From: an uncultured Finegoldia sp.
Lineage (GTDB): Bacteria > Bacillota > Clostridia > Tissierellales > Peptoniphilaceae
Length of the DNA: 5,964 bases
NCBI RefSeq assembly: GCF_900766215.1
Contig: NZ_CAAFUQ010000009.1
Span: forward strand, 1 to 5,964
Reading direction: 5' to 3'
Positions 1 through 5,690 of the stretch are shown in pieces; position 1 is the stretch's first letter, and each line of letters starts with the position of its first letter. The position numbers were made by a program, and so were the translations under genes. The notes under the pieces were generated by a model. The model saw nothing but the letters and a program-made list of their open reading frames with translations. It was not told where the DNA came from and made no database searches.

Positions 1-191
1 ATTTCCTTATCTTCTTCCAAATTCTTCAAGTTATCTTTGTATGATAAATATTTATTAACAACTGGTTCTAAATCAGCATGTTCTTTCATTAATTTCGTCC
101 AATTTTCCATGTCTGCGATAACTTCAGGATCAGCGACTTTAACTTCTAAGTCTTTGAACTTATCTACAACACTATCCAAATTTTCAAACAT
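1..191 (-). CDS. prfA: Peptide chain release factor 1 (RF1), N-terminal part, cut by the window edge
   Basis: Only the first 63 codons are present; the gene continues past base 1. The translation begins MFENLDSVVDKF and contains DPEVIADMENW and KEHADLEPVV, which match the helical N-terminal domain of bacterial RF1. RF1 reads UAA and UAG stop codons in the ribosomal A site and triggers peptide release through its GGQ loop, which lies outside the window. The ATG is at 191-189. A perfect AGGAGG ribosome binding site at 202-197 overlaps the last codons of prmC, and the prmC stop codon ends only 2 bp before this start, so translation is probably coupled to prmC. That gene encodes the methyltransferase acting on RF1, which supports the identification. 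RF2 was considered, but the N-terminal sequence and the place after prmC fit RF1. Confidence 0.93.
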   Translation of the reverse strand, partial: MFENLDSVVDKFKDLEVKVADPEVIADMENWTKLMKEHADLEPVVNKYLSYKDNLKNLEEDKE

Positions 192-193
192 AA

Positions 194-985
194 TTACCTC
201 CTCGCAATTATTACTCTATCAAAACCATTAAAATCTTTAACGCAGTAGTGATTATTAAATCTGTTATCATCTAAAATTTTAAATATACTCTCTCTTTGAT
301 TATAACCTATTTCAAAAGCGAGCATACCATCATCATTTAAATAATCACAAGCTTTGTTGATTATCTTTCTATAAAAATACAGTCCATCATCTCCACCAAA
401 CAGTGCAGATCGTGGTTCTTTTAAAATCTTTGTCTCAAGTGAATTGAAATTTTCTTTATCTATATAAGGTGGATTGGATACAATCAAATCATACTTAGAA
501 TTCACATTCTCATACAAATCAGAATATATGAACTCAACGTCAGTAGCATTCAAACTCTCTGCATTTTTCTTGGAAAGTTCAATAGCCTTTTTGTTTATAT
601 CCACTCCCAAAACTTTTGAATCCAATTCCAAATTCAAAGTGATTGATATTATCCCAGATCCAATTCCGATTTCAAGTATATTGTCAAACTTACGATTAGT
701 CTTGATTATTTCATCTACTAAAATTTCAGTATCAAATCTTGGAATTAAAACATCAGGATCTGTATAAAACTTTCTATTGTAAAAGTACTTAAACCCAAGT
801 ATATATTCGATTGGAATATCCTCATCGTAAAGTCTTTTGTATTCTAAAATTATTTTCTCATCATTCTCATTAATCTCATCATTCGAATGAATAATAGAAT
901 CAGAAAAACTATAGTTATATAATTTTTCCAAAATCATCAGACAATCAGATTTGTCGAATAAACTGTAAATATCCTTGATTACCAT
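194..985 (-). CDS. prmC: Release factor glutamine methyltransferase PrmC (HemK family)
   Basis: PrmC uses S-adenosylmethionine to N5-methylate the glutamine of the GGQ motif in RF1 and RF2, which improves peptide release. The 263-residue protein is slightly shorter than the usual 275-290. Residues 1 to about 75 form the helical N-terminal domain that binds the release factor, followed by the family motif LIPRFDTEILV (80-90; the common form is PRPDTE). The SAM-binding motif EIGIGSG is at 105-111, an acidic VDIN at 128-131, and the catalytic NPPY that holds the target glutamine at 171-174. The ATG at 985-983 overlaps the end of the DUF1385 gene by 7 bp. The ribosome binding site is weak (a GAAGATGAAGA stretch), so coupling is likely. 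The substrate gene prfA follows after 2 bp. The motif set separates it from general N6-adenine methyltransferases, which also carry NPPY. Confidence 0.96.
   Translation of the reverse strand: MVIKDIYSLFDKSDCLMILEKLYNYSFSDSIIHSNDEINENDEKIILEYKRLYDEDIPIEYILGFKYFYNRKFYTDPDVLIPRFDTEILVDEIIKTNRKFDNILEIGIGSGIISITLNLELDSKVLGVDINKKAIELSKKNAESLNATDVEFIYSDLYENVNSKYDLIVSNPPYIDKENFNSLETKILKEPRSALFGGDDGLYFYRKIINKACDYLNDDGMLAFEIGYNQRESIFKILDDNRFNNHYCVKDFNGFDRVIIARR
197..202 (-). promoter_or_regulatory. Ribosome binding site of prfA inside prmC
   Basis: The minus strand reads AGGAGG here, with 5 bases before the prfA ATG. The site lies inside the last codons of prmC, so ribosomes finishing prmC would pass over it. 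This fixes the prfA start and points to translational coupling. Confidence 0.8.
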
Positions 986-1875
986 AAATCTTCATCTTCT
1001 TTTTCTGGAATAACACTTTTAAGTGCCAATATAGCAACTTCTATCATCTTGTCGTCAGGCTCTCTTACTGTAAAATACTTTTGAACCCAAAGACCCGGTT
1101 TTACTAGAAGTGCTGTTAATTTATTGTCGTATTTTCCAATTAATCTGTTAATTTCATAAGAAATCGACACAATCACAGGCAGCAACACAATGCGATACAA
1201 CATTCTCATCAAAGGATTTGGCCATCCAACTAAACCCAAAACCAAAATAGAAATAATCATCACTGTGAATAAAAAACTTGTACCACATCTTGGGTGAAGT
1301 CTGCTTTGTTCTCTCACATTTTCAACAGTCAAATCCATCCCTTTTTCATAACAATAAATGCTTTTATGCTCAGCTCCGTGATACTCAAATACCCTCTTCA
1401 TATCTTTTGAGTGCGACACAATAAAAAGATATGCGAAAAATATTATTATTCGTATCAATCCTTCTATTAAATTGAAACTAAAAGATGAATGAGTTAGACT
1501 GACAAATGAAGTAAAAAAAGTCGGAATAAAAAAGAAAAACAATAATGCCAATGCTACTGATGCGATTATAGAAAACACATTTTCTACTTTTCGAGCATTG
1601 TTTTTAAAATGTTTATCGAAGAAATTTTCGCTGTCATCTTCGTAAAAACTTGCCGAATACATTAACGCATCCATACCCAACTTCATCGAATCAAACAAGC
1701 TCACAACCCCTCTAATAAAAGGAATCTTCATTAAATTTATTTTATTGTTTTCGAGATTTTTTACAACCAAATCAATTTCTTGATCGGGTTTTCTAACAGC
1801 TATCGAATACTTTGAAGGACCTCTCATGAGTATTCCTTCAATCAAAGCTTGTCCTCCAATTGTAGTTTTTTTCAT
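979..1875 (-). CDS. DUF1385 multi-pass membrane protein (YqhQ-like)
   Basis: This 298-residue protein belongs to the DUF1385 family (B. subtilis YqhQ); its biochemical role is not known to me. Conserved blocks visible are GGQALIEGILMRGP (7-20), EYHGAEHK (164-171) and HPRCGTSF (194-201). The His, Glu and Cys residues suggest a metal site or active site near the membrane, but that is inference. Hydrophobic segments at about 99-119, 138-154, 201-217 and 226-240 predict four membrane spans, with a soluble N-terminal part and a charged C-terminus. The ATG at 1875-1873 has an AAAAGG ribosome binding site ahead of it. The gene follows rpmE after 78 bp, across a terminator-like hairpin, and overlaps prmC by 7 bp. 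The place between rpmE and prmC is common in Clostridia, which suggests a housekeeping role. Confidence 0.9.
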   Translation of the reverse strand: MKKTTIGGQALIEGILMRGPSKYSIAVRKPDQEIDLVVKNLENNKINLMKIPFIRGVVSLFDSMKLGMDALMYSASFYEDDSENFFDKHFKNNARKVENVFSIIASVALALLFFFFIPTFFTSFVSLTHSSFSFNLIEGLIRIIIFFAYLFIVSHSKDMKRVFEYHGAEHKSIYCYEKGMDLTVENVREQSRLHPRCGTSFLFTVMIISILVLGLVGWPNPLMRMLYRIVLLPVIVSISYEINRLIGKYDNKLTALLVKPGLWVQKYFTVREPDDKMIEVAILALKSVIPEKEDEDLW

Positions 1876-1910
1876 TTCAATTTACCTTTTCATCTTTTAT
1901 TATCTAATTT

Positions 1911-1946
1911 TTAACACAAAAATACCAGCACCAAAAAGGCACTGGC
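1911..1946 (-). terminator. Terminator-like hairpin after rpmE
   Basis: On the minus strand CCAGTGCC (1945-1938) and GGTGCTGG (1932-1925) form an 8-bp stem with two G-U pairs around a TTTTT loop, followed by TATTTTTGTGTT. It lies just after the rpmE stop codon. The T tract is interrupted, so it may terminate only partly and let some transcription reach the DUF1385 gene, prmC and prfA. The plus strand has no T tract after the hairpin, so it should work in one direction only. Confidence 0.62.
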
Positions 1947-1953
1947 AAAAATG

Positions 1954-2157
1954 CTAATCCATGTTGTATTTTTTCTTGAATTTTTCTACTCTACCACCAT
2001 GTTCTACAAATCTTTGACGTCCTGTATAAAATGGGTGACATTGACTACAAACTTCAACGTTTATGTTTTCTTTAGTAGATCCTACTTTAAAAGTGTTGCC
2101 ACAAGAAGCGCAAGTTACTGTAGCTTCGTGGTATTCTGGATGTAAATCTTTTTTCAT
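1954..2157 (-). CDS. rpmE: 50S ribosomal protein L31, zinc-binding type
   Basis: L31 is a small late-assembling large-subunit protein that bridges to the 30S head near 5S rRNA. The 67-residue length is usual for bacterial L31. Four cysteines in two pairs, CASC (16-19) and CSQC (37-40), mark the zinc-binding (C+) form rather than the zinc-free paralogue. The tail HPFYTGRQRFVEHGGRVEKF (41-60) is the family signature. The ATG at 2157-2155 follows a very good ribosome binding site, GAGGTGAT. The gene has its own promoter at 2199-2227 and a terminator-like hairpin after it, so it can be expressed as a separate short, abundant transcript even though it sits between rho and the DUF1385 gene. The stop codon is TAG at 1956-1954. 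Confidence 0.97.
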   Translation of the reverse strand: MKKDLHPEYHEATVTCASCGNTFKVGSTKENINVEVCSQCHPFYTGRQRFVEHGGRVEKFKKKYNMD

Positions 2158-2198
2158 ATTATCACCTCGTTTTTCTCATAATTATTTTCGACTAACCT

Positions 2199-2227
2199 AT
2201 TATAACACATGAGTATGAACTTGTCTA
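2199..2227 (-). promoter_or_regulatory. Strong sigma-A type promoter of rpmE
   Basis: On the minus strand a -35 box TAGACA (2227-2222; 5 of 6 to consensus) is followed by a 17-bp spacer and a perfect -10 box TATAAT (2204-2199), preceded by TGT to give an extended -10. Transcription should start near 2192, leaving a leader of about 35 nt with the GAGGTGAT ribosome binding site. It lies wholly in the 100-bp gap between rho and rpmE. It is one of the two best promoter matches I found in the window. Confidence 0.85.
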
Positions 2228-2269
2228 CAAAATTTGAATATTTAGTTATAAATTTCTTTACAAATTTTG
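2228..2269. repeat. 9-bp inverted repeat at the end of rho
   Basis: CAAAATTTG (2228-2236) and CAAATTTTG (2261-2269) are exact reverse complements separated by 24 bp. One arm is made of the last codons of rho and the other abuts the -35 box of rpmE. There is no T tract, so it does not look like a terminator. It could be an operator or a weak RNA stem at the rho mRNA end, but an AT-rich match of this length may also be chance. Confidence 0.3.
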
Positions 2270-3574
2270 CAAATCATTTATTGATTTTACGAACTCTTTG
2301 TTTGTTTTTGTATTCTTAATTATTCTTATTATTTGGTCAGCAATATTTTTATTTTCTTGTGAATTTAACTGTTTTCTAATTTTATTAATCGCAGACAATT
2401 CATCTTTCGTAAGAAGTAATTCGTCCTTTCTTGTTCCTGATTTATTTAAATCAATCGCAGGAAATACCCTCTGTTCAGACAAACTTCTATCCAATTTTAT
2501 TTCCATATTTCCAGTGCCCTTGAACTCTTCAAAAATAACATCATCCATTTTAGAACCTGTTTCAATCAAAGCCGTAGCTAGAATAGTCAAGGAACCTCCT
2601 TCTTCGATATTTCTTGCAGCACCGAAAAATCTTTTCGGACCATTTAACGCTAATGGATCAAGTCCACCTGATAACGTCTTTCCTGAATAGGGACTGGTAA
2701 CATTATATGCACGTGATAGTCTTGTAATTGAATCTACCAATATAACAACATCTTTTTTGTGTTCAACCAGTCTCTTAGCTCTTTCAATCACAATCTCTGC
2801 AACTCTAATGTGATTTTGTGGCATTTCATCAAAAGTAGACGCAACTACATCAGCTCCTAAAACAGAACGTTTCATATCAGTAACTTCTTCTGGCCTTTCA
2901 TCAATCAGCAAAACAATCACATGAATTTCTGGGTAATTTTTCCTGATGGAATTAGCAATATTTTTAAGCAAAGTTGTCTTTCCAGTCTTTGGAGATGCTA
3001 CTATCAATCCTCTTTGACCCTTTCCAACTGGACTTATCAAGTCCATAATTCTCATGGATACATTGTTCGATTCTCTTTCCAAAGTCAATCTTTCTCTTGG
3101 ATAAATTGGAGTTAAGTTTTCAAAATCAGGTCTATTTCTCAAATTTTCAACAGTATCACCATTCACGCGATTAACATAAATTAAAGCATTGAATTTTTCT
3201 TTGTCCTTTTTCTCACGAGATAATCCTTCAACAAAATCACCAGTTTTAAGCTTAAATCTTCTTACTTGAACAGGAGGAACGTAAACATCGTCTTCTCCTG
3301 AATCGTATCCTTCAGACCTTAAAAATCCATATCCATTTTCGTGCAAATCCAAAATTCCTTCAACTTTTAAAGGATCCTTCAAATCCTTATCATCACTAGA
3401 AGAAGAATCATCGTAATCTTCGTTTGAATTGTTTCTCTCGTTGATATTAACTTGACTAATAATCTCCTCAATCAAATCTTGTTTATTGTATTTGCTAATT
3501 CCCGCAACTCCTACAGCCTTAGCAATAATCTTTAAATCTTGTAATTTTTTTGATTCTAATACATTCTTTTCCAA
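2258..3574 (-). CDS. rho: Transcription termination factor Rho
   Basis: Rho is a homohexameric RNA-dependent ATPase that loads on unstructured nascent RNA and dislodges RNA polymerase. This copy has 438 residues, close to the usual 420-430. Residues 1-42 are the helical N-terminal domain (LKIIAKAVGVAGISKYNKQD); 43-67 are an Asn/Ser/Asp-rich linker; about 71-138 are the RNA-binding cold-shock-like domain with GYGFLRS (81-87). The ATPase core has Walker A SPKTGKTT (194-201), DERPEE (225-230), Walker B VVILVD (276-281), and the conserved GKTLSGGLD (298-306) and DRSLSEQRVFPAIDL (362-376) blocks. The start is TTG at 3574-3572: an in-frame TGA lies directly before it, GGGGG stands 7 bases upstream, and no in-frame ATG occurs until residue 174. 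Rho follows ccdA by 11 bp, so both are probably on one transcript. Confidence 0.97.
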   Translation of the reverse strand: MEKNVLESKKLQDLKIIAKAVGVAGISKYNKQDLIEEIISQVNINERNNSNEDYDDSSSSDDKDLKDPLKVEGILDLHENGYGFLRSEGYDSGEDDVYVPPVQVRRFKLKTGDFVEGLSREKKDKEKFNALIYVNRVNGDTVENLRNRPDFENLTPIYPRERLTLERESNNVSMRIMDLISPVGKGQRGLIVASPKTGKTTLLKNIANSIRKNYPEIHVIVLLIDERPEEVTDMKRSVLGADVVASTFDEMPQNHIRVAEIVIERAKRLVEHKKDVVILVDSITRLSRAYNVTSPYSGKTLSGGLDPLALNGPKRFFGAARNIEEGGSLTILATALIETGSKMDDVIFEEFKGTGNMEIKLDRSLSEQRVFPAIDLNKSGTRKDELLLTKDELSAINKIRKQLNSQENKNIADQIIRIIKNTKTNKEFVKSINDLQNL

Positions 3575-3585
3575 TCAATAACCCC

Positions 3586-4269
3586 CTAAATTCCTTGGTA
3601 CAAGAAATACAATCCAAACAACATCAAAACCGCTCCAAGAACTATTTCAATTATCTTAGAAATCTTAGTGTATGAATCATTTTGAATAATTTCTTCAATT
3701 TTACCCATCAGTAAAGCAGACATAAATACCAAAAAGCAATTTCCTATACCATAAAACACGAATAATACAATAGAAAACAAAATATTTCTAGTATTAGCCG
3801 CAATAGCCATCAACGAAACCAAAACAGGTGTTGAACATGGAGATGCAAAAATAGCTTGGATAACACCAGCCATAAATGCCCCAACAAGTCCAGTTTTTGT
3901 AATCTTACTGGACTTATTGAGACTAATAATCTTGATAACATGCCAATTTTGAAAAGCCATAAGAATTAAAAGTATTCCGACAATAATATAAAATAATCTA
4001 CTAAATTGATTCAAAATCTTTCCAACCAAAGCAGCCGTTACTCCAAAGATAGTGAAAACCAAAATACTACCTAAACTAAATAACAAAGCCACCTTAAAAG
4101 ATTTTTTCTTATCGTAATTATTTCCCGACAAATATCCTATAATAATCGGAATCATAGGCAATGAACAAGGAAGAAAACTTGTCAAAATACCTGCCACAAG
4201 AGAAATAATAGGCGCCAAATAAACATAGTCCTTGACTATTTTCGATAAAAATTGTAATATACTATCCAT
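3586..4269 (-). CDS. ccdA: CcdA/DsbD-type membrane thiol-disulfide transporter
   Basis: CcdA proteins pass electrons from cytosolic thioredoxin across the membrane to extracytoplasmic thiol proteins through a pair of membrane cysteines. The 227-residue protein has six predicted spans at about 17-45, 58-83, 92-107, 127-155, 163-187 and 204-225. The two redox cysteines are in the expected proline-flanked motifs: LPCSLPMIP (33-41, Cys35) in the first span and SPCSTPVL (143-150, Cys145) in the fourth. It overlaps the thioredoxin-like gene by 8 bp, which points to its direct partner, and runs into rho after 11 bp. The name recalls cytochrome c maturation, but nothing here shows c-type cytochromes; supplying reductant to the neighbouring thioredoxin is the simpler reading. 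Confidence is high for the family and moderate for the role. Confidence 0.9.
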   Translation of the reverse strand: MDSILQFLSKIVKDYVYLAPIISLVAGILTSFLPCSLPMIPIIIGYLSGNNYDKKKSFKVALLFSLGSILVFTIFGVTAALVGKILNQFSRLFYIIVGILLILMAFQNWHVIKIISLNKSSKITKTGLVGAFMAGVIQAIFASPCSTPVLVSLMAIAANTRNILFSIVLFVFYGIGNCFLVFMSALLMGKIEEIIQNDSYTKISKIIEIVLGAVLMLFGLYFLYQGI

Positions 4270-4888
4270 TTATCATATCCGTAATCAAAATTTCTAATTC
4301 ATTTTCCTTCAACAAACCCTCGTGAATATATCCTTTTTTACCATTAACAGTAACCTCTTGGAAATACTCATCCATAACACTTTTAGCCTTATCAGAAAAC
4401 TTAAAATCCTCTTTATGTGGAATAAAAATTTGTGTAGGAGTCACTCTAATCCCTGCTTGTGATGCAAAATCATTGTTCACATTAACTTCAACATCTTTTA
4501 TAACTGCCTTACCCTTAAACATATTGAAAGTATTGTCAATATATGGAGCCATTTCCTTACAAGGAGAACATTCTATCCATGTAAAATTCACAAAAATAGG
4601 CTTGTCATAAGAGAAGAACTTCTCAAATCCAGCATCCTTTCCAGCAAATAAAACATCTTCCTTGTCAACTTCATTATAAGCTTCCTTGAAGCTATTCAAA
4701 TCTGAAGAATTAGTAGTATCTTCTCCATTTGAATTACTATTATTAACAGACTCCTCTGTCTTAGCTTTATTAGAGTTACTTGCACTATTAATATGCATAA
4801 CCGGCTTATTCTTTATAAAAAACATCACAGCCACTGCAATTACAATAAATGAAACAACTAAAATAACCTTTGATTTGTTATTTTTCAT
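4262..4888 (-). CDS. Membrane-anchored extracytoplasmic thioredoxin-like protein
   Basis: The 208-residue protein starts with a short basic stretch and a hydrophobic segment (about 7-25) that should act as an uncleaved anchor or a signal peptide; no lipobox cysteine is visible. A Ser/Asn/Glu-rich spacer (about 33-63) leads to a thioredoxin fold with FVNFTWIECSPCKEMAP, whose CSPC (107-110) is the redox pair, and the cis-proline motif VTPTQIF near 150-155. It probably reduces disulfides or a reductase outside the membrane, using electrons from the overlapping CcdA gene. I chose the ATG at 4888-4886 because AAAGGA lies 7 bases upstream and the hydrophobic segment then sits at the N-terminus; an in-frame ATG at 4915 would add 9 residues but lacks a good ribosome binding site. 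The natural substrate is not visible here. Confidence 0.87.
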   Translation of the reverse strand: MKNNKSKVILVVSFIVIAVAVMFFIKNKPVMHINSASNSNKAKTEESVNNSNSNGEDTTNSSDLNSFKEAYNEVDKEDVLFAGKDAGFEKFFSYDKPIFVNFTWIECSPCKEMAPYIDNTFNMFKGKAVIKDVEVNVNNDFASQAGIRVTPTQIFIPHKEDFKFSDKAKSVMDEYFQEVTVNGKKGYIHEGLLKENELEILITDMING

Positions 4889-4894
4889 AACTAT

Positions 4895-4900
4895 TTCCTT
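4895..4900 (-). promoter_or_regulatory. Ribosome binding site deciding the thioredoxin-like start
   Basis: The minus strand has AAAGGAAATAGTT directly before the ATG at 4888. The match AAAGGA with 7-base spacing favours this start over the in-frame ATG at 4915, whose upstream sequence GCGGATGA is a poor match. Confidence 0.65.
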
Positions 4901-4923
4901 TCTATATTCAATCATTCATCCGC

Positions 4924-5035
4924 AAATATCTATTGATTTACTCTACTATTATATCAAACTTGTGTTTTAATTTACACCTTAGTAATCACACTTGGAATTT
5001 TATCCATAAATATCAAGTATTGGCAATAGATATTT
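4924..5035. repeat. 12-bp inverted repeat flanking the promoter
   Basis: AAATATCTATTG (4924-4935) and CAATAGATATTT (5024-5035) are exact reverse complements 88 bp apart, one on each side of the -10/-35 region at 4948-4976. They could be paired operator half-sites or a chance match in AT-rich DNA. Confidence 0.35.
4948..4976 (-). promoter_or_regulatory. Promoter of the thioredoxin-like/ccdA/rho transcript
   Basis: On the minus strand there is a perfect extended -10, TGATATAAT (4956-4948), with a weak -35 candidate TGTAAA (4976-4971) at 17-bp spacing. Transcription would start near 4941 and give a leader of about 53 nt. There is no gene between this and the rRNA operon terminators, so it probably drives the redox pair and rho. 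Confidence 0.7.
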
Positions 5036-5154
5036 ATTGTGAATTTGATCTTTCCGTGTCCTGCTACTCTTGTCTAATGAAATGATTGAACCATTGTAAT
5101 TCTTTATCTAGAACCTCTTTTCTAACGAACTCTCTGAATTATTTTTTATCCATA

Positions 5155-5212
5155 TCTTGCAACCCCCAACCTAACGAAATCTTAGAGCAAACAATCGAAG
5201 CTAAGAATATCA
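5155..5212. repeat. 58-bp repeat, copy A
   Basis: This block aligns without gaps to 5377-5434, with 50 of 58 bases equal by my count and the last 27 bases identical. The mismatches show no codon periodicity, and the two copies fall in different frames of the overlapping open frames, so the conserved thing is DNA or RNA, not protein. Both copies can form a small stem between CTTA and TAAG around a loop containing AAACAATCGAA. Confidence 0.8.
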
Positions 5213-5218
5213 CCATAG

Positions 5219-5326
5219 AAAATTTAATGTTTTTCATGAGCGAAGCTTCGAACGAGGAAATCTTCATTACTTTTTCTAAAAGAAGATTTCTGAAGTGAGG
5301 CTGAGCGATTGAAATCATTAAATTTT
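5219..5326. repeat. 108-bp inverted repeat with conserved ends
   Basis: Outer arms AAAATTTAATG (5219-5229) and CATTAAATTTT (5316-5326) are exact reverse complements, as are inner arms GAAATCTTC (5257-5265) and GAAGATTTC (5282-5290) around a 16-base loop. The material between outer and inner arms is only partly complementary. The left side also contains the palindrome CGAAGCTTCG (5241-5250). It resembles a small palindromic intergenic element; on either strand it would fold into a long imperfect hairpin. No T tract follows on either side, so it is not an evident terminator. Confidence 0.65.
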
Positions 5327-5333
5327 ACCCAAA

Positions 5334-5370
5334 GATATTCGTGCGAGATGTTTGCGATAAATCTTAACCT
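5334..5370. repeat. 37-bp repeat, copy 1
   Basis: This block starts GATATTCGTGC and ends ATCTTAACCT. It recurs at 5558-5593 with one 1-base gap and a few changes concentrated near its middle, at an offset of 224 bp. The spacing is almost the same as that between the two 58-bp copies, which suggests one longer tandem unit that has diverged. Confidence 0.75.
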
Positions 5371-5376
5371 TGTTTG

Positions 5377-5434
5377 TCTTGCAATCCTCAATCTAGCGAA
5401 ACCCTTAAGCAAACAATCGAAGCTAAGAATATCA
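5377..5434. repeat. 58-bp repeat, copy B
   Basis: Second copy of the block at 5155-5212, offset by 222 bp in the same orientation. It directly follows the other repeated block (5334-5370), so the two blocks together make a composite module of about 100 bp. Confidence 0.8.
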
Positions 5435-5557
5435 TACGGTGAAAATAATCATAAATTCAACCGAAGTAAACCGTTAAAAATTGTGCTGTTTGAGTGCGTA
5501 GCACGAGTTAATAATTTTAGGTTCACAAGCTTAGAATTTACTTATTTTCGTAGTCTA

Positions 5558-5593
5558 GATATTCGTGCAAGATGTTTGCTACTATCTTAACCT
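5558..5593. repeat. 37-bp repeat, copy 2
   Basis: Second copy of 5334-5370. The 58-bp block that should follow is not recognisable here; the sequence instead runs into the second terminator at 5634, as if the module array had been cut at the rRNA operon tail. Confidence 0.75.
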
Positions 5594-5633
5594 ATGTATA
5601 TCCTGAATTTGCTGTCTATAGATATCTAAGCAC

Positions 5634-5668
5634 AAAAAAGATCTAACGGATTAAATCACGTTAGACCT
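5634..5668 (-). terminator. Second intrinsic terminator of the rRNA operon tail
   Basis: On the minus strand AGGTCTAACG (5668-5659) pairs with CGTTAGATCT (5648-5639) in a 10-bp stem with one G-U pair and a 10-base loop, followed by TTTTT. Its shape and flanks copy the terminator at 5811-5847, with sequence changes that keep the pairing. Confidence 0.9.
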
Positions 5669-5690
5669 TAATTGTTTGGCGACTACCTAC
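5667..5690 (-). repeat. Duplicated 3' end of 5S rRNA
   Basis: These 24 bases are identical to 5846-5869, which cover the last bases of 5S rRNA and the start of its terminator, at an offset of 179 bp. The 5S body is not present upstream of this copy, so this is a fragment: either a remnant of a second 5S gene or a duplicated operon tail. Confidence 0.85.

Larger units (their letters stand above)
4977..5633. other. Long non-coding region with diverged repeat modules
   Basis: I see no believable gene in these 657 bases. Short open frames exist at 5086-5298 (+), 5309-5590 (+) and 5224-5412 (-). None has a recognised domain, and the plus-strand pair carry the shared 58-bp repeat in different reading frames, which argues against coding. 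The region holds repeated blocks spaced 222-224 bp apart, a 108-bp inverted repeat at 5219-5326, and small hairpins such as GTGCGTAGCAC (5493-5503). The part at 4980-5110 shows little beyond the inverted-repeat arm at 5024-5035. Confidence 0.7.

Noticed and set aside
1876..1912. Promoter for the DUF1385 gene (GATAAT)
   Set aside because: A -10-like GATAAT is present on the minus strand, but the sequence 17 bp upstream (TGGTAT) does not resemble a -35 box and there is no extended -10. Left out for lack of support.
4889..4915. Longer start for the thioredoxin-like protein at 4915
   Set aside because: The ATG is in frame, but its ribosome binding site is poor and it would put charged residues ahead of an already good signal-anchor start with AAAGGA.
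5086..5298. 70-residue open frame on the plus strand
   Set aside because: It spans the 58-bp repeat and half of the large palindrome; mismatches between repeat copies show no codon pattern and there is no good ribosome binding site.
5224..5412. 62-residue open frame on the minus strand
   Set aside because: It is the reverse strand of the same repeats and palindrome, rich in Arg and Phe with no domain; most likely not translated.
5155..5434. CRISPR array
   Set aside because: There are only two copies, they are 86 percent alike, and the spacing of about 164 bp between them is far too long for CRISPR spacers; no cas gene is present.
5309..5590. 93-residue open frame on the plus strand (MKSLNFTQ...)
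   Set aside because: It lies in the repeat region, has no recognised domain, and the repeat it spans is in a different frame in the neighbouring copy. Open frames of this length are likely in a region with few stop codons by chance.
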